A stretch of 53,413 bases of DNA from Streptomyces sp. T39 (GTDB lineage Bacteria > Actinomycetota > Actinomycetes > Streptomycetales > Streptomycetaceae): assembly GCF_008042045.1 (NCBI RefSeq), contig NZ_RDBP01000012.1, positions 2,890,466 through 2,943,878 on the forward strand, written 5' to 3'. The notes under the pieces were generated by a model. The model did not search any database. It was not told the DNA's origin and saw only the letters and a list, made by a program, of their open reading frames with translations. Below, one piece after another: positions 25,728 to 34,244 of this stretch (within the stretch, counting starts at the first letter, position 1; the number at the start of each line of letters is the position of its first letter). The position numbers and the translations under genes are program-made.

Positions 25728-27382
25728 GGGCGTCCCGGCGCGGCAACGCGGCGCGGCTCGCCCTGATGGCCGGGCCCGTCGCGTTCTTCGCCGTCTTCTT
25801 CGCCTACCCCGTCGCCGCCATCGTGGGCCGTGGTCTGCACGACGGAGGGGCGTGGCAGTTCGGGCGCGTCGCGGAGGTGGCCGGCCGGCCGGAGATCCTG
25901 CGGGTGCTCTGGTTCACCACCTGGCAGGCGCTCGCCTCCACCGCGCTCACGCTGCTGATCGCCCTCCCGGGGGCGTACGTCCTCGCCAGGTTCGACTTCC
26001 CCGGCAAACGGCTGCTGCGCGCGGTGGTCACGGTGCCGTTCGTGCTGCCGACCGTGGTCGTCGGCACCGCGTTCCTCGCGCTGATCGGGCGCGGCGGTCT
26101 GCTCGACGAGGTGTGGGGCGTCCGGCTCGACACCACCGTCTGGGCCATCCTGCTGGCCCATGTGTTCTTCAACTACGCCGTGGTCGTCCGCACCGTCGGC
26201 GGGCTGTGGTCCCAGCTCGACCCCCGCCAGGAGGAAGCCGCGCGCGTCCTCGGCGCGGGCAGGTTCACCGCGTGGCGGCGGGTGACCCTGCCCGCGCTGA
26301 TGCCCTCGCTCGCGGCGGCCGCGCTGATGGTCTTCCTCTTCACCTTCACCTCGTTCGGCGTGGTGCAGATCCTCGGCGGCCCCACGTTCTCCACGCTGGA
26401 GGTGGAGATCTACCGGCAGACCGCCGACCTGCTCGATCTGCCCACGGCCGCCGTGCTGACCCTGATGCAGTTCGCCGCCGTCGGAGCGATCCTCGCCGTG
26501 CACGCCAGGACGGTACGCCGCAGGGAGAGCACCCTGCGGCTCGTCGACCCCTCCGCCACGGCGCGAAGGCCGCGCGGCGCCGCGCAGTGGGCGCTCCTCG
26601 GGGGCGTGGTCGCGGTGGTGCTGGTGCTGCTGGTCGCCCCACTCGCGGTGCTCGTCGAACGGTCCTTCGACACCCCGGGTGGCTACGGCTTCGACTACTA
26701 CCGGGCCCTCACCGTCGTCGATTCCCGGGGCGGCACGTTCCTCGTCCCGCCCGTCGAGGCGGTCCTCAACTCCCTGCAGTACGCGGCCGCCGCGACCGCC
26801 GTCTCGGTCGTCGTCGGCGGTCTGGCCGCCGCGGCGCTGACCCGGCGGGCCGGCAGGCTGGTGCGCGGTTTCGACGCGCTGCTGATGCTGCCCCTCGGCG
26901 TCTCGGCCGTCACGGTCGGCTTCGGCTTCCTCATCGCGCTCGACGAGCCGCCGCTGGACCTGCGCACGTCCTGGATCCTGGTGCCGCTCGCCCAGGCGCT
27001 CGTCGGAGTGCCGTTCGTCGTCCGCACGATGCTGCCGGTCCTGCGCGCCGTGGACAGCCGGCTGCGCGAGGCGGCGTCCGTGCTCGGCGCGTCGCCGCTG
27101 CGCGCCTGGCGAGAGGTCGATCTGCCGCTGGTGCGCAGGGCGCTGCTGGTCGCGGCGGGCTTCGCCTTCGCCGTCTCCCTGGGCGAGTTCGGCGCCACCG
27201 TCTTCATCGCCCGGCCCGACAACCCGACGCTGCCCGTCGCGGTGGCCCGGCTGCTCGGACGGCCGGGAGAGCTCAACTACGGCCAGGCGATGGCCCTGTC
27301 CACCGTGCTGATGGCGGTCTGCGCGGCGGCGCTGCTCGCCCTCGAACGCATCCGTCCCGACAAGACCTCCGGGGAGTTCTGA
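25691..27382 (+). CDS. thiP: Thiamine-type ABC transporter permease (two fused domains)
   Basis: Membrane channel of the importer, 563 aa with about 12 spans. Two BPD-type permease domains are each marked by an EAA loop: QEEAARVLGAGRFTAWRRVTLP near residue 181 and REAASVLGASPLRAWREVDLP near 460. This fused two-domain form is typical of ThiP. GTG at 25691; GTG 25703 is an alternative and neither has a clear Shine-Dalgarno, so coupling with thiB is likely. The stop overlaps the thiQ ATG by one base. Confidence 0.92.
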   Translation: MGPLVVLARPEVRASRRGNAARLALMAGPVAFFAVFFAYPVAAIVGRGLHDGGAWQFGRVAEVAGRPEILRVLWFTTWQALASTALTLLIALPGAYVLARFDFPGKRLLRAVVTVPFVLPTVVVGTAFLALIGRGGLLDEVWGVRLDTTVWAILLAHVFFNYAVVVRTVGGLWSQLDPRQEEAARVLGAGRFTAWRRVTLPALMPSLAAAALMVFLFTFTSFGVVQILGGPTFSTLEVEIYRQTADLLDLPTAAVLTLMQFAAVGAILAVHARTVRRRESTLRLVDPSATARRPRGAAQWALLGGVVAVVLVLLVAPLAVLVERSFDTPGGYGFDYYRALTVVDSRGGTFLVPPVEAVLNSLQYAAAATAVSVVVGGLAAAALTRRAGRLVRGFDALLMLPLGVSAVTVGFGFLIALDEPPLDLRTSWILVPLAQALVGVPFVVRTMLPVLRAVDSRLREAASVLGASPLRAWREVDLPLVRRALLVAAGFAFAVSLGEFGATVFIARPDNPTLPVAVARLLGRPGELNYGQAMALSTVLMAVCAAALLALERIRPDKTSGEF

Positions 27383-28410
27383 TGGCGCTGCTGCAACTGG
27401 AGGGCGTCACCGTACGGTTCGGGGACCGTCCCGCGCTCGACCGGGTGGACCTCGGGGTCGCGGAGCACGAGATCGTCTGCGTCCTCGGGCCGAGCGGGAG
27501 CGGAAAGTCCACCCTGCTGCGGGTGGTCGCCGGGCTCCGGGCCGCCGACGCGGGGCGCGTCCTGCTCGACGGGTCGGACCAGACCAGGGTGCCGGTGCAC
27601 CGGCGCGGAGTGGGCCTGATGTTCCAGGACCACCAGCTCTTCCCGCAGCACGACGTGGCGGGGAACGTCGCGTTCGGGCTGCGCATGCACGGCGCGGCGG
27701 CGGCCGAACGCGTGCGCCGCACCGGGGAACTGCTGGACCTCGTCGGTCTGCCGGGCGCGGAGCGGCGGTCCGTGGCCTCCCTGTCCGGCGGTGAGCAGCA
27801 GCGGGTGGCCCTGGCCAGGGCACTCGCTCCGGAGCCCCGGCTGCTGATGCTCGACGAGCCGCTGGGCCAGCTCGACCGGGGGCTGCGCGAGCGCCTCGTC
27901 GTCGAACTGCGCGGCCTGTTCGGCCGGCTGGGCACCACCGTGCTCGCGGTGACGCACGACCAGGGCGAGGCGTTCGCCCTCGCCGACCGCGTGGTCGTCA
28001 TGCGGGACGGCCGCATCGCCCAGGCGGGGACGCCGCTGGAGGTGTGGCAGCGGCCGGCGTCCGAGTTCGTCGCACGCTTCCTGGGCTTCGACAACGTCGT
28101 GCCCGCCACCGTCAGCGGGACCGCGGCCGCCACCGCCTGGGGCAAGGTTCCCGTCCCCGACGGCGCGCCGCAGGGGGAACGCACCCTGCTCGTCCGGCCG
28201 TCGGGCGTGCGGCTCACCGCGGCCGGCGAGGGCCTCGCCGCGGTCGTGGAGTCGATGACCTTCCGCGGCAGCCGGGTCGCCGTACGTCTGCGGCCCGCGG
28301 ACGGGCCCGTGCTGGAGGCCGAATGCCCGCTGCGGGACGCTCCCGCAGAGGGCGCCGGCGTCGGGGTGGCCTTCGACCCCGAGGACGTCGTCGTGCTGGA
28401 CCGCTCCTGA
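27382..28410 (+). CDS. thiQ: Thiamine-type ABC transporter ATP-binding protein
   Basis: ATPase driving the importer, 342 aa. Seen: Walker A GPSGSGKST, Q-loop MFQDHQLFPQHDV, signature LSGGEQQRVALARALAPEP, Walker B RLLMLDEPLGQLD, H-loop AVTHDQGEAFALAD, and a C-terminal TOBE-like domain from about 230. ATG at 27382 overlaps the thiP stop. Under the upstream TPP riboswitch with thiB and thiP. Confidence 0.93.
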   Translation: MALLQLEGVTVRFGDRPALDRVDLGVAEHEIVCVLGPSGSGKSTLLRVVAGLRAADAGRVLLDGSDQTRVPVHRRGVGLMFQDHQLFPQHDVAGNVAFGLRMHGAAAAERVRRTGELLDLVGLPGAERRSVASLSGGEQQRVALARALAPEPRLLMLDEPLGQLDRGLRERLVVELRGLFGRLGTTVLAVTHDQGEAFALADRVVVMRDGRIAQAGTPLEVWQRPASEFVARFLGFDNVVPATVSGTAAATAWGKVPVPDGAPQGERTLLVRPSGVRLTAAGEGLAAVVESMTFRGSRVAVRLRPADGPVLEAECPLRDAPAEGAGVGVAFDPEDVVVLDRS

Positions 28411-28440
28411 CCCGCCCGCGGAGGGCAGGCCCCGCGCCGC

Positions 28441-29589
28441 TCAGCCCTTGAGCGGTGCGGCGGCGAGCGAGGCGACCAGCCAGGTGAGCGGTGCGAACAC
28501 CACCAGCAGCGCCACCACCCGCAGTGCGGCCACCCGGCGCAGTGCCGTGGGCTGGGCGCCGATCCGCAGCAGGGCGTCGGTGACGCCGGCCCGGGACCGC
28601 CTCGCTTCCACGACCGCCGTCAGCAGCACGGCCGTCGTGCAGGTCACGACGAGCACCGCCCCGAGGACGGTCAGCGGCCCCCACGGGCGCGGAACGCCCC
28701 CGTAGACGGCGAAGGCCGCCACCGCCCCCGAGCCGACGGCGCACACCACGCCGAGCGGGCGGCCGACGCGGCGGGCCTCCTGCATCAGGATCCGGCCCGC
28801 GAGCAGCCGGGTCGCGCCCGGACGGAACGCCTGGAGCAGCCGGCCGCACAGGTGGGTCAGCGCCGGGCCCGCAAGCCAGAGTCCCGTCGCCGTCAGGGTC
28901 CATCCGACCAGCACGCCGGCCGGGTGACCCGCGCCCTGACCGGGCAGCGGAAGCGCGGTTCCGGACGCCCGGCCGCTCGCGTACGTCTCGACGGCGAGCC
29001 CTGCCGCCACGAGCGCGACGCCCCAGGGCAGCCCGGAGGGAGTGGACGCGGGCGCGTCGGCGTCGCCGTCGCTCTCCCCGGGCCCCGGACGCAGGGCCAC
29101 CGCCGCGGCGGCGGTCGCCGTCAGGGGGACCAGCGCCAGCAGAGTCAGCGCCGCGCCCAGCGGAAGCGATTCCTCTGCCGCCAGCAGGTCGGCGGCGGCG
29201 CCGTCGAACGGCAGTCCGCTGATGTCCCCCCGCAGGTGCAGGAAGAACAGCAGCGCCACCGCGCTGCCCAGCGTCGCGGCGACGGCAGTCGTCACCGCGG
29301 CCGTCACACCGAGCCGGGCGGGGCCGAGGCCGACGGCGGACAGGCCCTGCTGCGGTCGGGTGCCCGGATCGGTGCGCGCGACGGACACCGCGAAGTACAC
29401 CGTCGCGGCCAGCGGGACCAGGCACCACAGCAGACGCAGGGTGGCGGCACGGGAGTCGGCCGGATGGGACAGCGCGTACGTCAGCGCGCACAGCAGCAGG
29501 AAGCCGACCCCCGCCGACGCCGCGGCCACCATCAGGCGGCGCAGCTGTACGAGGGGGTGCGCGCCACGGGCTAGACGGAGAGCGAGCAC
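28441..29589 (-). CDS. ABC transporter permease (FtsX/MacB-like, substrate unknown)
   Basis: 382-aa integral membrane protein with about nine or ten hydrophobic segments (e.g. GVGFLLLCALTYAL, LVPLAATVYFAVSVA, VLGAVLVVTCTTAVLLTAVV) and short loops. The ALRLARGAHPLVQLRR start and the late GVTDALLRIGAQPTALRRV segment resemble the cytoplasmic coupling regions of FtsX-type permeases. GTG start at 29589 lies inside the preceding ATPase gene (19-nt overlap), so the two are translationally coupled. Convergent with thiQ. No evidence for the transported substrate. Confidence 0.8.
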   Translation of the reverse strand: MLALRLARGAHPLVQLRRLMVAAASAGVGFLLLCALTYALSHPADSRAATLRLLWCLVPLAATVYFAVSVARTDPGTRPQQGLSAVGLGPARLGVTAAVTTAVAATLGSAVALLFFLHLRGDISGLPFDGAAADLLAAEESLPLGAALTLLALVPLTATAAAAVALRPGPGESDGDADAPASTPSGLPWGVALVAAGLAVETYASGRASGTALPLPGQGAGHPAGVLVGWTLTATGLWLAGPALTHLCGRLLQAFRPGATRLLAGRILMQEARRVGRPLGVVCAVGSGAVAAFAVYGGVPRPWGPLTVLGAVLVVTCTTAVLLTAVVEARRSRAGVTDALLRIGAQPTALRRVAALRVVALLVVFAPLTWLVASLAAAPLKG

Positions 29590-30299
29590 GCGGCCCGGCC
29601 TTCCGTGTCGGTGACCGTCGCCGTGCCGGTGCGGCGGCCGTCGCCGACGGTGATCACGCGGTCGGCGACCGACGCCGTGTCCGGGTCGTGGGTGGCCAGG
29701 ACCATGGTGATGCGGTGCGAGCGCACCGCGGCGGTGACCGTGCGCAGGACGTGCGCCGCGTCGGTGCTGTGCAGCGCCGCGGTCGGCTCGTCCGCGAAGA
29801 GCACGGACGGCGTGGTGACCAGGGCGCGGGCAACGGCCACGCGCTGCTGTTCGGCGCGGAGCAGGGCGTAGGGACGCTTCTGGGCGGCCGCGCCGATGTC
29901 CAGGCGCTCCATCCACTCCAGGGCCGTGGTCTTCGCCGCCCGGCGGGGCACGCCGCTCAGCAGCAGCGGGAGGGCGGCGTTCTCCCAGGCCTTCAGCTCG
30001 GGGACGAGCACCGGCTCGGGGTCGATCCAGCCGAACCGGTCGCGCCGCATCCGCTCGCGCATCAGCGGGGGCATCGTGTGCACCGGCGAGCTGTTGAACC
30101 AGACCTCGCCCTGCTGCGGGACGAGCTGGCCGGAGAGGCAGCGCAGCAGGGTGGTCTTGCCGCTGCCGCGCGCACCGCACACGGCGAGGATCTCGCCCTC
30201 CCGCACTCCGAGCGAGACGCCGACGAGCGCCGGCGAGCCGCGATGGGCGTGGTGCAGGGAACGAGCCCAGATCACATCGTTGTCCGGCGGGGCCACCAT
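29571..30299 (-). CDS. ABC transporter ATP-binding protein with degenerate signature motif
   Basis: 242-aa ATPase for the permease encoded next. Seen: Walker A GARGSGKTT near residue 47, Walker B SVLFADEPTAALHSTDAA, and H-loop VLATHDPDTAS. Odd: the signature LSGGQ is replaced by [15 protein letters not shown], keeping only the QQR part. ATG at 30299 with GAGGAG 6 nt upstream. A perfect palindrome TCTGATCAGA lies just ahead of the ribosome site. Confidence 0.85.
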   Translation of the reverse strand: MVAPPDNDVIWARSLHHAHRGSPALVGVSLGVREGEILAVCGARGSGKTTLLRCLSGQLVPQQGEVWFNSSPVHTMPPLMRERMRRDRFGWIDPEPVLVPELKAWENAALPLLLSGVPRRAAKTTALEWMERLDIGAAAQKRPYALLRAEQQRVAVARALVTTPSVLFADEPTAALHSTDAAHVLRTVTAAVRSHRITMVLATHDPDTASVADRVITVGDGRRTGTATVTDTEGRAACSLSV

Positions 30300-30313
30300 G
30301 CGTACTCCTCGGT

Positions 30314-30323
30314 TCTGATCAGA
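30314..30323. promoter_or_regulatory. Palindrome TCTGATCAGA upstream of the ABC ATPase gene
   Basis: Perfect 10-bp palindrome, AT-richer than its surroundings, just upstream of the GAGGAG site of the minus-strand ATPase gene. A second perfect palindrome, CCCCCGTACGGGGG, is at 30332-30345. Candidate operators. Confidence 0.35.
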
Positions 30324-30412
30324 TTTCCGGACCCCCGTACGGGGGAACGAAGACAGGGCCGATCGGTCACTGGGCACGCTAGGGAGTCAGCGGCGAGGTC
30401 CGGGGAAGCACG

Positions 30413-30458
30413 CGGCCCGGGTGCCGTCCATCTCACTCGGATGGATGCACCCGGGCCG
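30413..30458 (-). terminator. Two-tier hairpin downstream of the aminotransferase gene
   Basis: Outer arms CGGCCCGGGTGC / GCACCCGGGCCG (12 bp, perfect) enclose inner arms TCCATC / GATGGA around a 7-nt loop. It starts about 55 nt beyond the aminotransferase stop in its direction of transcription and should separate it from the ABC pair. Confidence 0.75.
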
Positions 30459-30513
30459 TGTGCCGGGACGTGCGGGGGGACCGGGCCGGGGAGGTGGCCG
30501 GGTCCGGGTGCCG

Positions 30514-31902
30514 CTACAGCTTCGTCCAGGCCTCCGTCAGGACCGAGCGCAGGATCTGCTCGATCTCGTCGAAGGTCCGCTGGTCGGAGATGAGCGGCGG
30601 GGCCAGCTGGACGACCGGGTCGCCGCGGTCGTCGGCGCGGCAGTACAGGCCGGCGTCGAAGAGGGCCTTGGAGAGGAAGCCGTACAGGACGCGCTCGGTC
30701 TCCTCGTCGTTGAAGGACTCCTTGGTGTGCTTGTCCTTGACGAGCTCGATGCCGTAGAAGTAGCCGTTGCCCCGGACGTCGCCGACGATCGGCAGGTCGT
30801 GGAGCTTCTCCAGCGTGGCGCGGAAGGCGTCCTCGTTGTCGAGGACGTGCTGGTTCAGCTTCTCCTTCTCGAACAGGTCGAGGTTGGCGAGGCCGACCGC
30901 GGCGGACACCGGGTGGCCGCCGAACGTGTATCCGTGCAGGAAGGTGTTGTCGCCCTGGTAGAACGGCTCCGCCAGGCGGTCGGAGACGATGCAGGCGCCG
31001 ATCGGGGAGTAGCCCGACGTCATGCCCTTGGCGCAGGTGATCATGTCCGGCACGTAGCCGAACTTGTCGCAGGCGAACATCGTGCCCAGGCGGCCGAAGG
31101 CGCAGATGACCTCGTCGGAGACGAGCAGCACGTCGTACTTGTCGCAGATCTCGCGGACCCGCTGGAAGTAGCCGGGCGGGGGCGGGAAGCAGCCGCCCGC
31201 GTTCTGCACGGGCTCCAGGAAGACGGCGGCGACGGTGTCGGGGCCCTCGAACAGGATCTCCTGCTCGATCTGGTCGGCGGCCCAGCGGCCGAAGGCCTCC
31301 GGGTCGTCGCCGTGGATCGGCGCCCGGTAGATGTTGGTGTTCGGCACCTTGTGCGCACCGGGGACCAGCGGCTCGAAGGGCGCCTTCAGACCCGGCAGAC
31401 CGGTGATGGAGAGGGCCCCCTGCGGGGTGCCGTGGTAGGCCACCGCACGCGAGATGACCTTGTACTTGGTGGGCTTGCCCGTCAGCTTGAAGTACTGCTT
31501 GGCGAGCTTCCAGGCCGTCTCCACCGCCTCGCCGCCGCCGGTGGTGAAGAAGACCTTGTTGAGGTCGCCCGGGGCGTGGTGGGCGATGCGCTCCGCCAGC
31601 TCGACCGCCTTGGGGTGCGCGTAGGACCAGACCGGGAAGAAGGCCAGCTCCTGCGCCTGCTTGTAGGCGGCCTCGGCGAGCTCGTGCCGGCCGTGACCCG
31701 CCTGCACCACGAAGAGGCCGGCCAGGCCGTCCAGGTAGCGCTTGCCCTTGTCGTCGTAGATGTAGGTGCCCTCACCACGCACGATGGTGGGCACGGGGGC
31801 GTTCTCGTACGACGACATGCGGGTGAAGTGCATCCACAGGTGGTCGTAGGCGGACTTGGAGAGGTCGCTGCGGTCCTGGCTCACGGCTATCGGGTTCCCC
31901 AC
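30514..31902 (-). CDS. Class III PLP-dependent aminotransferase (putrescine/GABA-type)
   Basis: Omega-aminotransferase, 462 aa. Seen: DHLWMHFTRMSSYENAPVPT, YDDKGKRYLDGLAGLFVVQ, FFTTGGGEAVETAWKLAKQY, DEVICAFGRLGT, the PLP-lysine region MITCAKGMTSGYSPIG and HGYTFGGHPVSAA. Its linkage with an Lrp regulator and a divergent aldehyde dehydrogenase points to amine to aldehyde to acid conversion in polyamine or GABA catabolism; the amine acceptor and substrate are not shown by the sequence. GTG at 31902 (VGNPIAVSQD) overlaps the Lrp gene by 16 nt; GTG 31884 is the alternative. Confidence 0.9.
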   Translation of the reverse strand: MGNPIAVSQDRSDLSKSAYDHLWMHFTRMSSYENAPVPTIVRGEGTYIYDDKGKRYLDGLAGLFVVQAGHGRHELAEAAYKQAQELAFFPVWSYAHPKAVELAERIAHHAPGDLNKVFFTTGGGEAVETAWKLAKQYFKLTGKPTKYKVISRAVAYHGTPQGALSITGLPGLKAPFEPLVPGAHKVPNTNIYRAPIHGDDPEAFGRWAADQIEQEILFEGPDTVAAVFLEPVQNAGGCFPPPPGYFQRVREICDKYDVLLVSDEVICAFGRLGTMFACDKFGYVPDMITCAKGMTSGYSPIGACIVSDRLAEPFYQGDNTFLHGYTFGGHPVSAAVGLANLDLFEKEKLNQHVLDNEDAFRATLEKLHDLPIVGDVRGNGYFYGIELVKDKHTKESFNDEETERVLYGFLSKALFDAGLYCRADDRGDPVVQLAPPLISDQRTFDEIEQILRSVLTEAWTKL

Positions 31903-32399
31903 ATATAGGTCTGCTTCTTGAGCTTGAGGTAGACGAAGCTCTCGGTGGAGCGCACGCCGGGGAGCGCGCGGATCCGCTTGTTGATCACTTCGAGCAGGTG
32001 GTCGTCGTCCTCGCAGACGATCTCCACCATCAGATCGAACGAGCCCGCGGTCATCACCACGTACTCGCATTCGGCCATGGCCGTGAGGGCGTCCGCAACC
32101 GGATCGAGGTCGCCCTCGACCCTGATGCCGACCATCGCCTGGCGCCGCAGACCCACGGTGAGGGGATCGGTCACGGCGACGATCTGCATCACGCCCTGGT
32201 CGAGGAGCTTCTGGACACGCTGCCGGACGGCCGCTTCGGAAAGGCCCACTGCCTTGCCTATCGCGGCGTACGGACGGCGACCGTCCTCCTGGAGCTGCTC
32301 GATGATCGCGAGGGAGACCGCGTCGATCGTCGGCGACGATCCGCCGCCGCTCCCGTTCCTGATGTCTGCGCTACGGCTGGCCACGACCTCACTCTGCAC
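31887..32399 (-). CDS. Lrp/AsnC family transcriptional regulator
   Basis: Helix-turn-helix regulator, about 170 aa. Seen: AIIEQLQEDGRRPYAAIGKA, VGLSEAAVRQRVQKLLDQGV (HTH, residues ~35-70), then the RAM ligand domain with VGIRVEGDLDPVADALTAM and TAGSFDLMVEIVCEDDDHLL. Start uncertain: GTG 32399, GTG 32384 or TTG 32420. It is upstream of and overlaps the aminotransferase gene and is divergent from an aldehyde dehydrogenase, so control of both is the natural inference. Confidence 0.9.
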   Translation of the reverse strand: MQSEVVASRSADIRNGSGGGSSPTIDAVSLAIIEQLQEDGRRPYAAIGKAVGLSEAAVRQRVQKLLDQGVMQIVAVTDPLTVGLRRQAMVGIRVEGDLDPVADALTAMAECEYVVMTAGSFDLMVEIVCEDDDHLLEVINKRIRALPGVRSTESFVYLKLKKQTYMWGTR

Positions 32400-32431
32400 C
32401 GGGACTCGTCGGTCTGGCAAGTCATGAGCGA

Positions 32432-32467
32432 TGAAATTCGTCGTTCAGGGTGCCTGTTCATACTGAA
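32432..32467. promoter_or_regulatory. TGAA/TTCA inverted repeats in the divergent Lrp-aldehyde dehydrogenase gap
   Basis: TGAA-N8-TTCA (32432-32447) and TTCA-TAC-TGAA (32457-32467) lie in an AT-richer stretch between the two divergent genes. Candidate binding sites for the Lrp regulator. Confidence 0.35.
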
Positions 32468-32493
32468 TCCGAAGTTGGCAAGGGGCGGGCCTG

Positions 32494-32521
32494 TTGAAAA
32501 CGTCGGAGAACGGATTAGGGT
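32494..32521 (+). promoter_or_regulatory. Promoter of the aldehyde dehydrogenase gene at 32566
   Basis: TTGAAA (32494-32499) and TAGGGT (32516-32521) with a 16-bp spacer, a good HrdB-type pair, about 40 nt upstream of the start codon. Confidence 0.55.
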
Positions 32522-32565
32522 GGAGTGTCTCACCCATCGGACATCTCACAGGAGGGGTGGCAACA

Positions 32566-34005
32566 GTGACCACCGAGCTGCGTCGTCTGCGCAACTACAT
32601 CAACGGGGAGTTCAAGGACGCCGCCGACGGCCGGACCATCGACGTCGTCAACCCCGCCACCGGCGAGGTGTACGCGACCTCGCCGCTGTCCGGCCAGGCC
32701 GACGTCGACGCGGCCATGGATGCTGCGGCGGCCGCTTTCCCCGCCTGGCGGGACACCACGCCCGCCGAGCGCCAGAAGGTGCTGCTGAAGATCGCCGACG
32801 CCTTCGAGGAGCGTGCCGAGGAACTGATCGCGGCCGAGTCGGAGAACACGGGCAAGCCCCTGGAGCTGACCCGCACCGAGGAGATCCCTCCGATGGTGGA
32901 CCAGATCCGGTTCTTCGCGGGTGCCGCGCGGATGCTGGAGGGCCGCTCCGCAGGCGAGTACATGGAGGGCCTGACCTCGATCGTCCGCCGTGAGCCGGTC
33001 GGCGTCTGCGCGCAGGTCGCGCCGTGGAACTACCCGATGATGATGGCGGTGTGGAAGTTCGCGCCGGCGCTGGCCGCGGGCAACACCGTGGTGCTGAAGC
33101 CGTCCGACACCACCCCGGCGTCCACGGTGCTGATCGCGGAGATCATCGGCGCGATCGCGCCCAAGGGCGTCTTCAACGTCGTCTGCGGCGACCGGACCAC
33201 CGGCAGCCTGATGGTCGAGCACCCGACGCCCGCCATGGCCTCCATCACCGGCTCGGTGCGCGCCGGAATCCAGGTCGCCGCCTCCGCGGCCAAGGACGTC
33301 AAGCGCGTCCACCTGGAACTGGGCGGCAAGGCGCCGGTCGTCGTCTTCGAGGACACCGACATCCCCAAGGCCGTCGAGGACATCTCGGTGGCGGGCTTCT
33401 TCAACGCCGGCCAGGACTGTACGGCCGCGACCCGGGTCCTGGTGCACGAGTCCATCCACGACGAGTTCGTCTCGGCGCTCGCCAAGGCGGCGTCCGAGAC
33501 GAAGACCGGCGCGCCCGACGACGAGGACGTGCTCTACGGTCCGCTGAACAACGCCCGTCAGCTGGAGCAGGTCAGCGGCTTCATCGACCGGCTCCCGGCG
33601 CACGCGAAGGTCGAGGCCGGCGGTCAGCGCGTCGGCGACAAGGGCTTCTTCTACGCCGCCACCGTCGTCTCCGGCCTGAAGCAGGACGACGAGATCATCC
33701 AGAACGAGGTCTTCGGCCCGGTGATCACGGTGCAGTCCTTCGCCGACGAGGCGCAGGCGCTGGAGTGGGCGAACGGCGTCGAGTACGCGCTCGCCTCCTC
33801 GGTGTGGACGAAGGACCACGCCCGTGCGATGCGCATGTCCAAGGCCCTGGACTTCGGCTGCGTCTGGATCAACACGCACATCCCGCTGGTGGCCGAGATG
33901 CCGCACGGCGGCTTCAAGAAGTCCGGCTACGGCAAGGATCTGTCCGCCTACGGCTTCGACGACTACACCCGGATCAAGCACGTCATGACGTCGCTCGACG
34001 GCTGA
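32566..34005 (+). CDS. Aldehyde dehydrogenase (gamma-aminobutyraldehyde/PuuC-type)
   Basis: NAD(P)-dependent aldehyde oxidation, 479 aa. Seen: APWNYPMMMAVWKFAPALAA (cofactor region), LELGGKAPVVVFEDTD (catalytic Glu), NAGQDCTAATRVLVH (catalytic Cys in GQDC), EVFGPVITVQSF and MPHGGFKKSGYGKDLS. The GQDC form and C-terminal YGFDDYTRIKHVM are typical of gamma-aminobutyraldehyde dehydrogenases. GTG at 32566 with AGGAGG 9 nt away. Divergent from the Lrp regulator. Confidence 0.92.
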   Translation: MTTELRRLRNYINGEFKDAADGRTIDVVNPATGEVYATSPLSGQADVDAAMDAAAAAFPAWRDTTPAERQKVLLKIADAFEERAEELIAAESENTGKPLELTRTEEIPPMVDQIRFFAGAARMLEGRSAGEYMEGLTSIVRREPVGVCAQVAPWNYPMMMAVWKFAPALAAGNTVVLKPSDTTPASTVLIAEIIGAIAPKGVFNVVCGDRTTGSLMVEHPTPAMASITGSVRAGIQVAASAAKDVKRVHLELGGKAPVVVFEDTDIPKAVEDISVAGFFNAGQDCTAATRVLVHESIHDEFVSALAKAASETKTGAPDDEDVLYGPLNNARQLEQVSGFIDRLPAHAKVEAGGQRVGDKGFFYAATVVSGLKQDDEIIQNEVFGPVITVQSFADEAQALEWANGVEYALASSVWTKDHARAMRMSKALDFGCVWINTHIPLVAEMPHGGFKKSGYGKDLSAYGFDDYTRIKHVMTSLDG

Positions 34006-34010
34006 CGCAG

Positions 34011-34044
34011 CCGGCCGGGAGCTCCGGCCGGGAGTTCCGGCCGG
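34011..34044. repeat. 13-bp tandem repeat
   Basis: CCGGCCGGGAGCT, CCGGCCGGGAGTT, CCGGCCGG: 2.6 copies directly after the aldehyde dehydrogenase stop. Confidence 0.75.
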
Positions 34045-34095
34045 AGCGGGCGCGGTCTCCGGGGTGCGCCTCGCGCATGAGGCGGCAGTCCGTGG

Positions 34096-34130
34096 CAGGC
34101 GGGGCAGGGGAGGGCTCCCTGCCCCGCCTG
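34096..34130 (+). terminator. Terminator after the aldehyde dehydrogenase gene
   Basis: CAGGCGGGGCAGGG pairs exactly with CCCTGCCCCGCCTG, a 14-bp stem with a 7-nt loop, followed by TCGTGTG. About 90 nt beyond the stop. Confidence 0.75.
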
Positions 34131-34244
34131 TCGTGTGCCCGGCGCCTGGTGCGCCCCGGGAAGGCGGCCTGCTCCACGCGCCCGGGCCGGCACCGCCGGC
34201 CGAGGGCCTGCGCCGCCGCGCCCCGGCGCAGCAGAGGGGGCAGC

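Noticed and set aside
32494..32565. ATG at 32494 as start of the aldehyde dehydrogenase
   Set aside because: It lies within the predicted -35 and has no ribosome site; GTG 32566 has AGGAGG and the family N-terminus.
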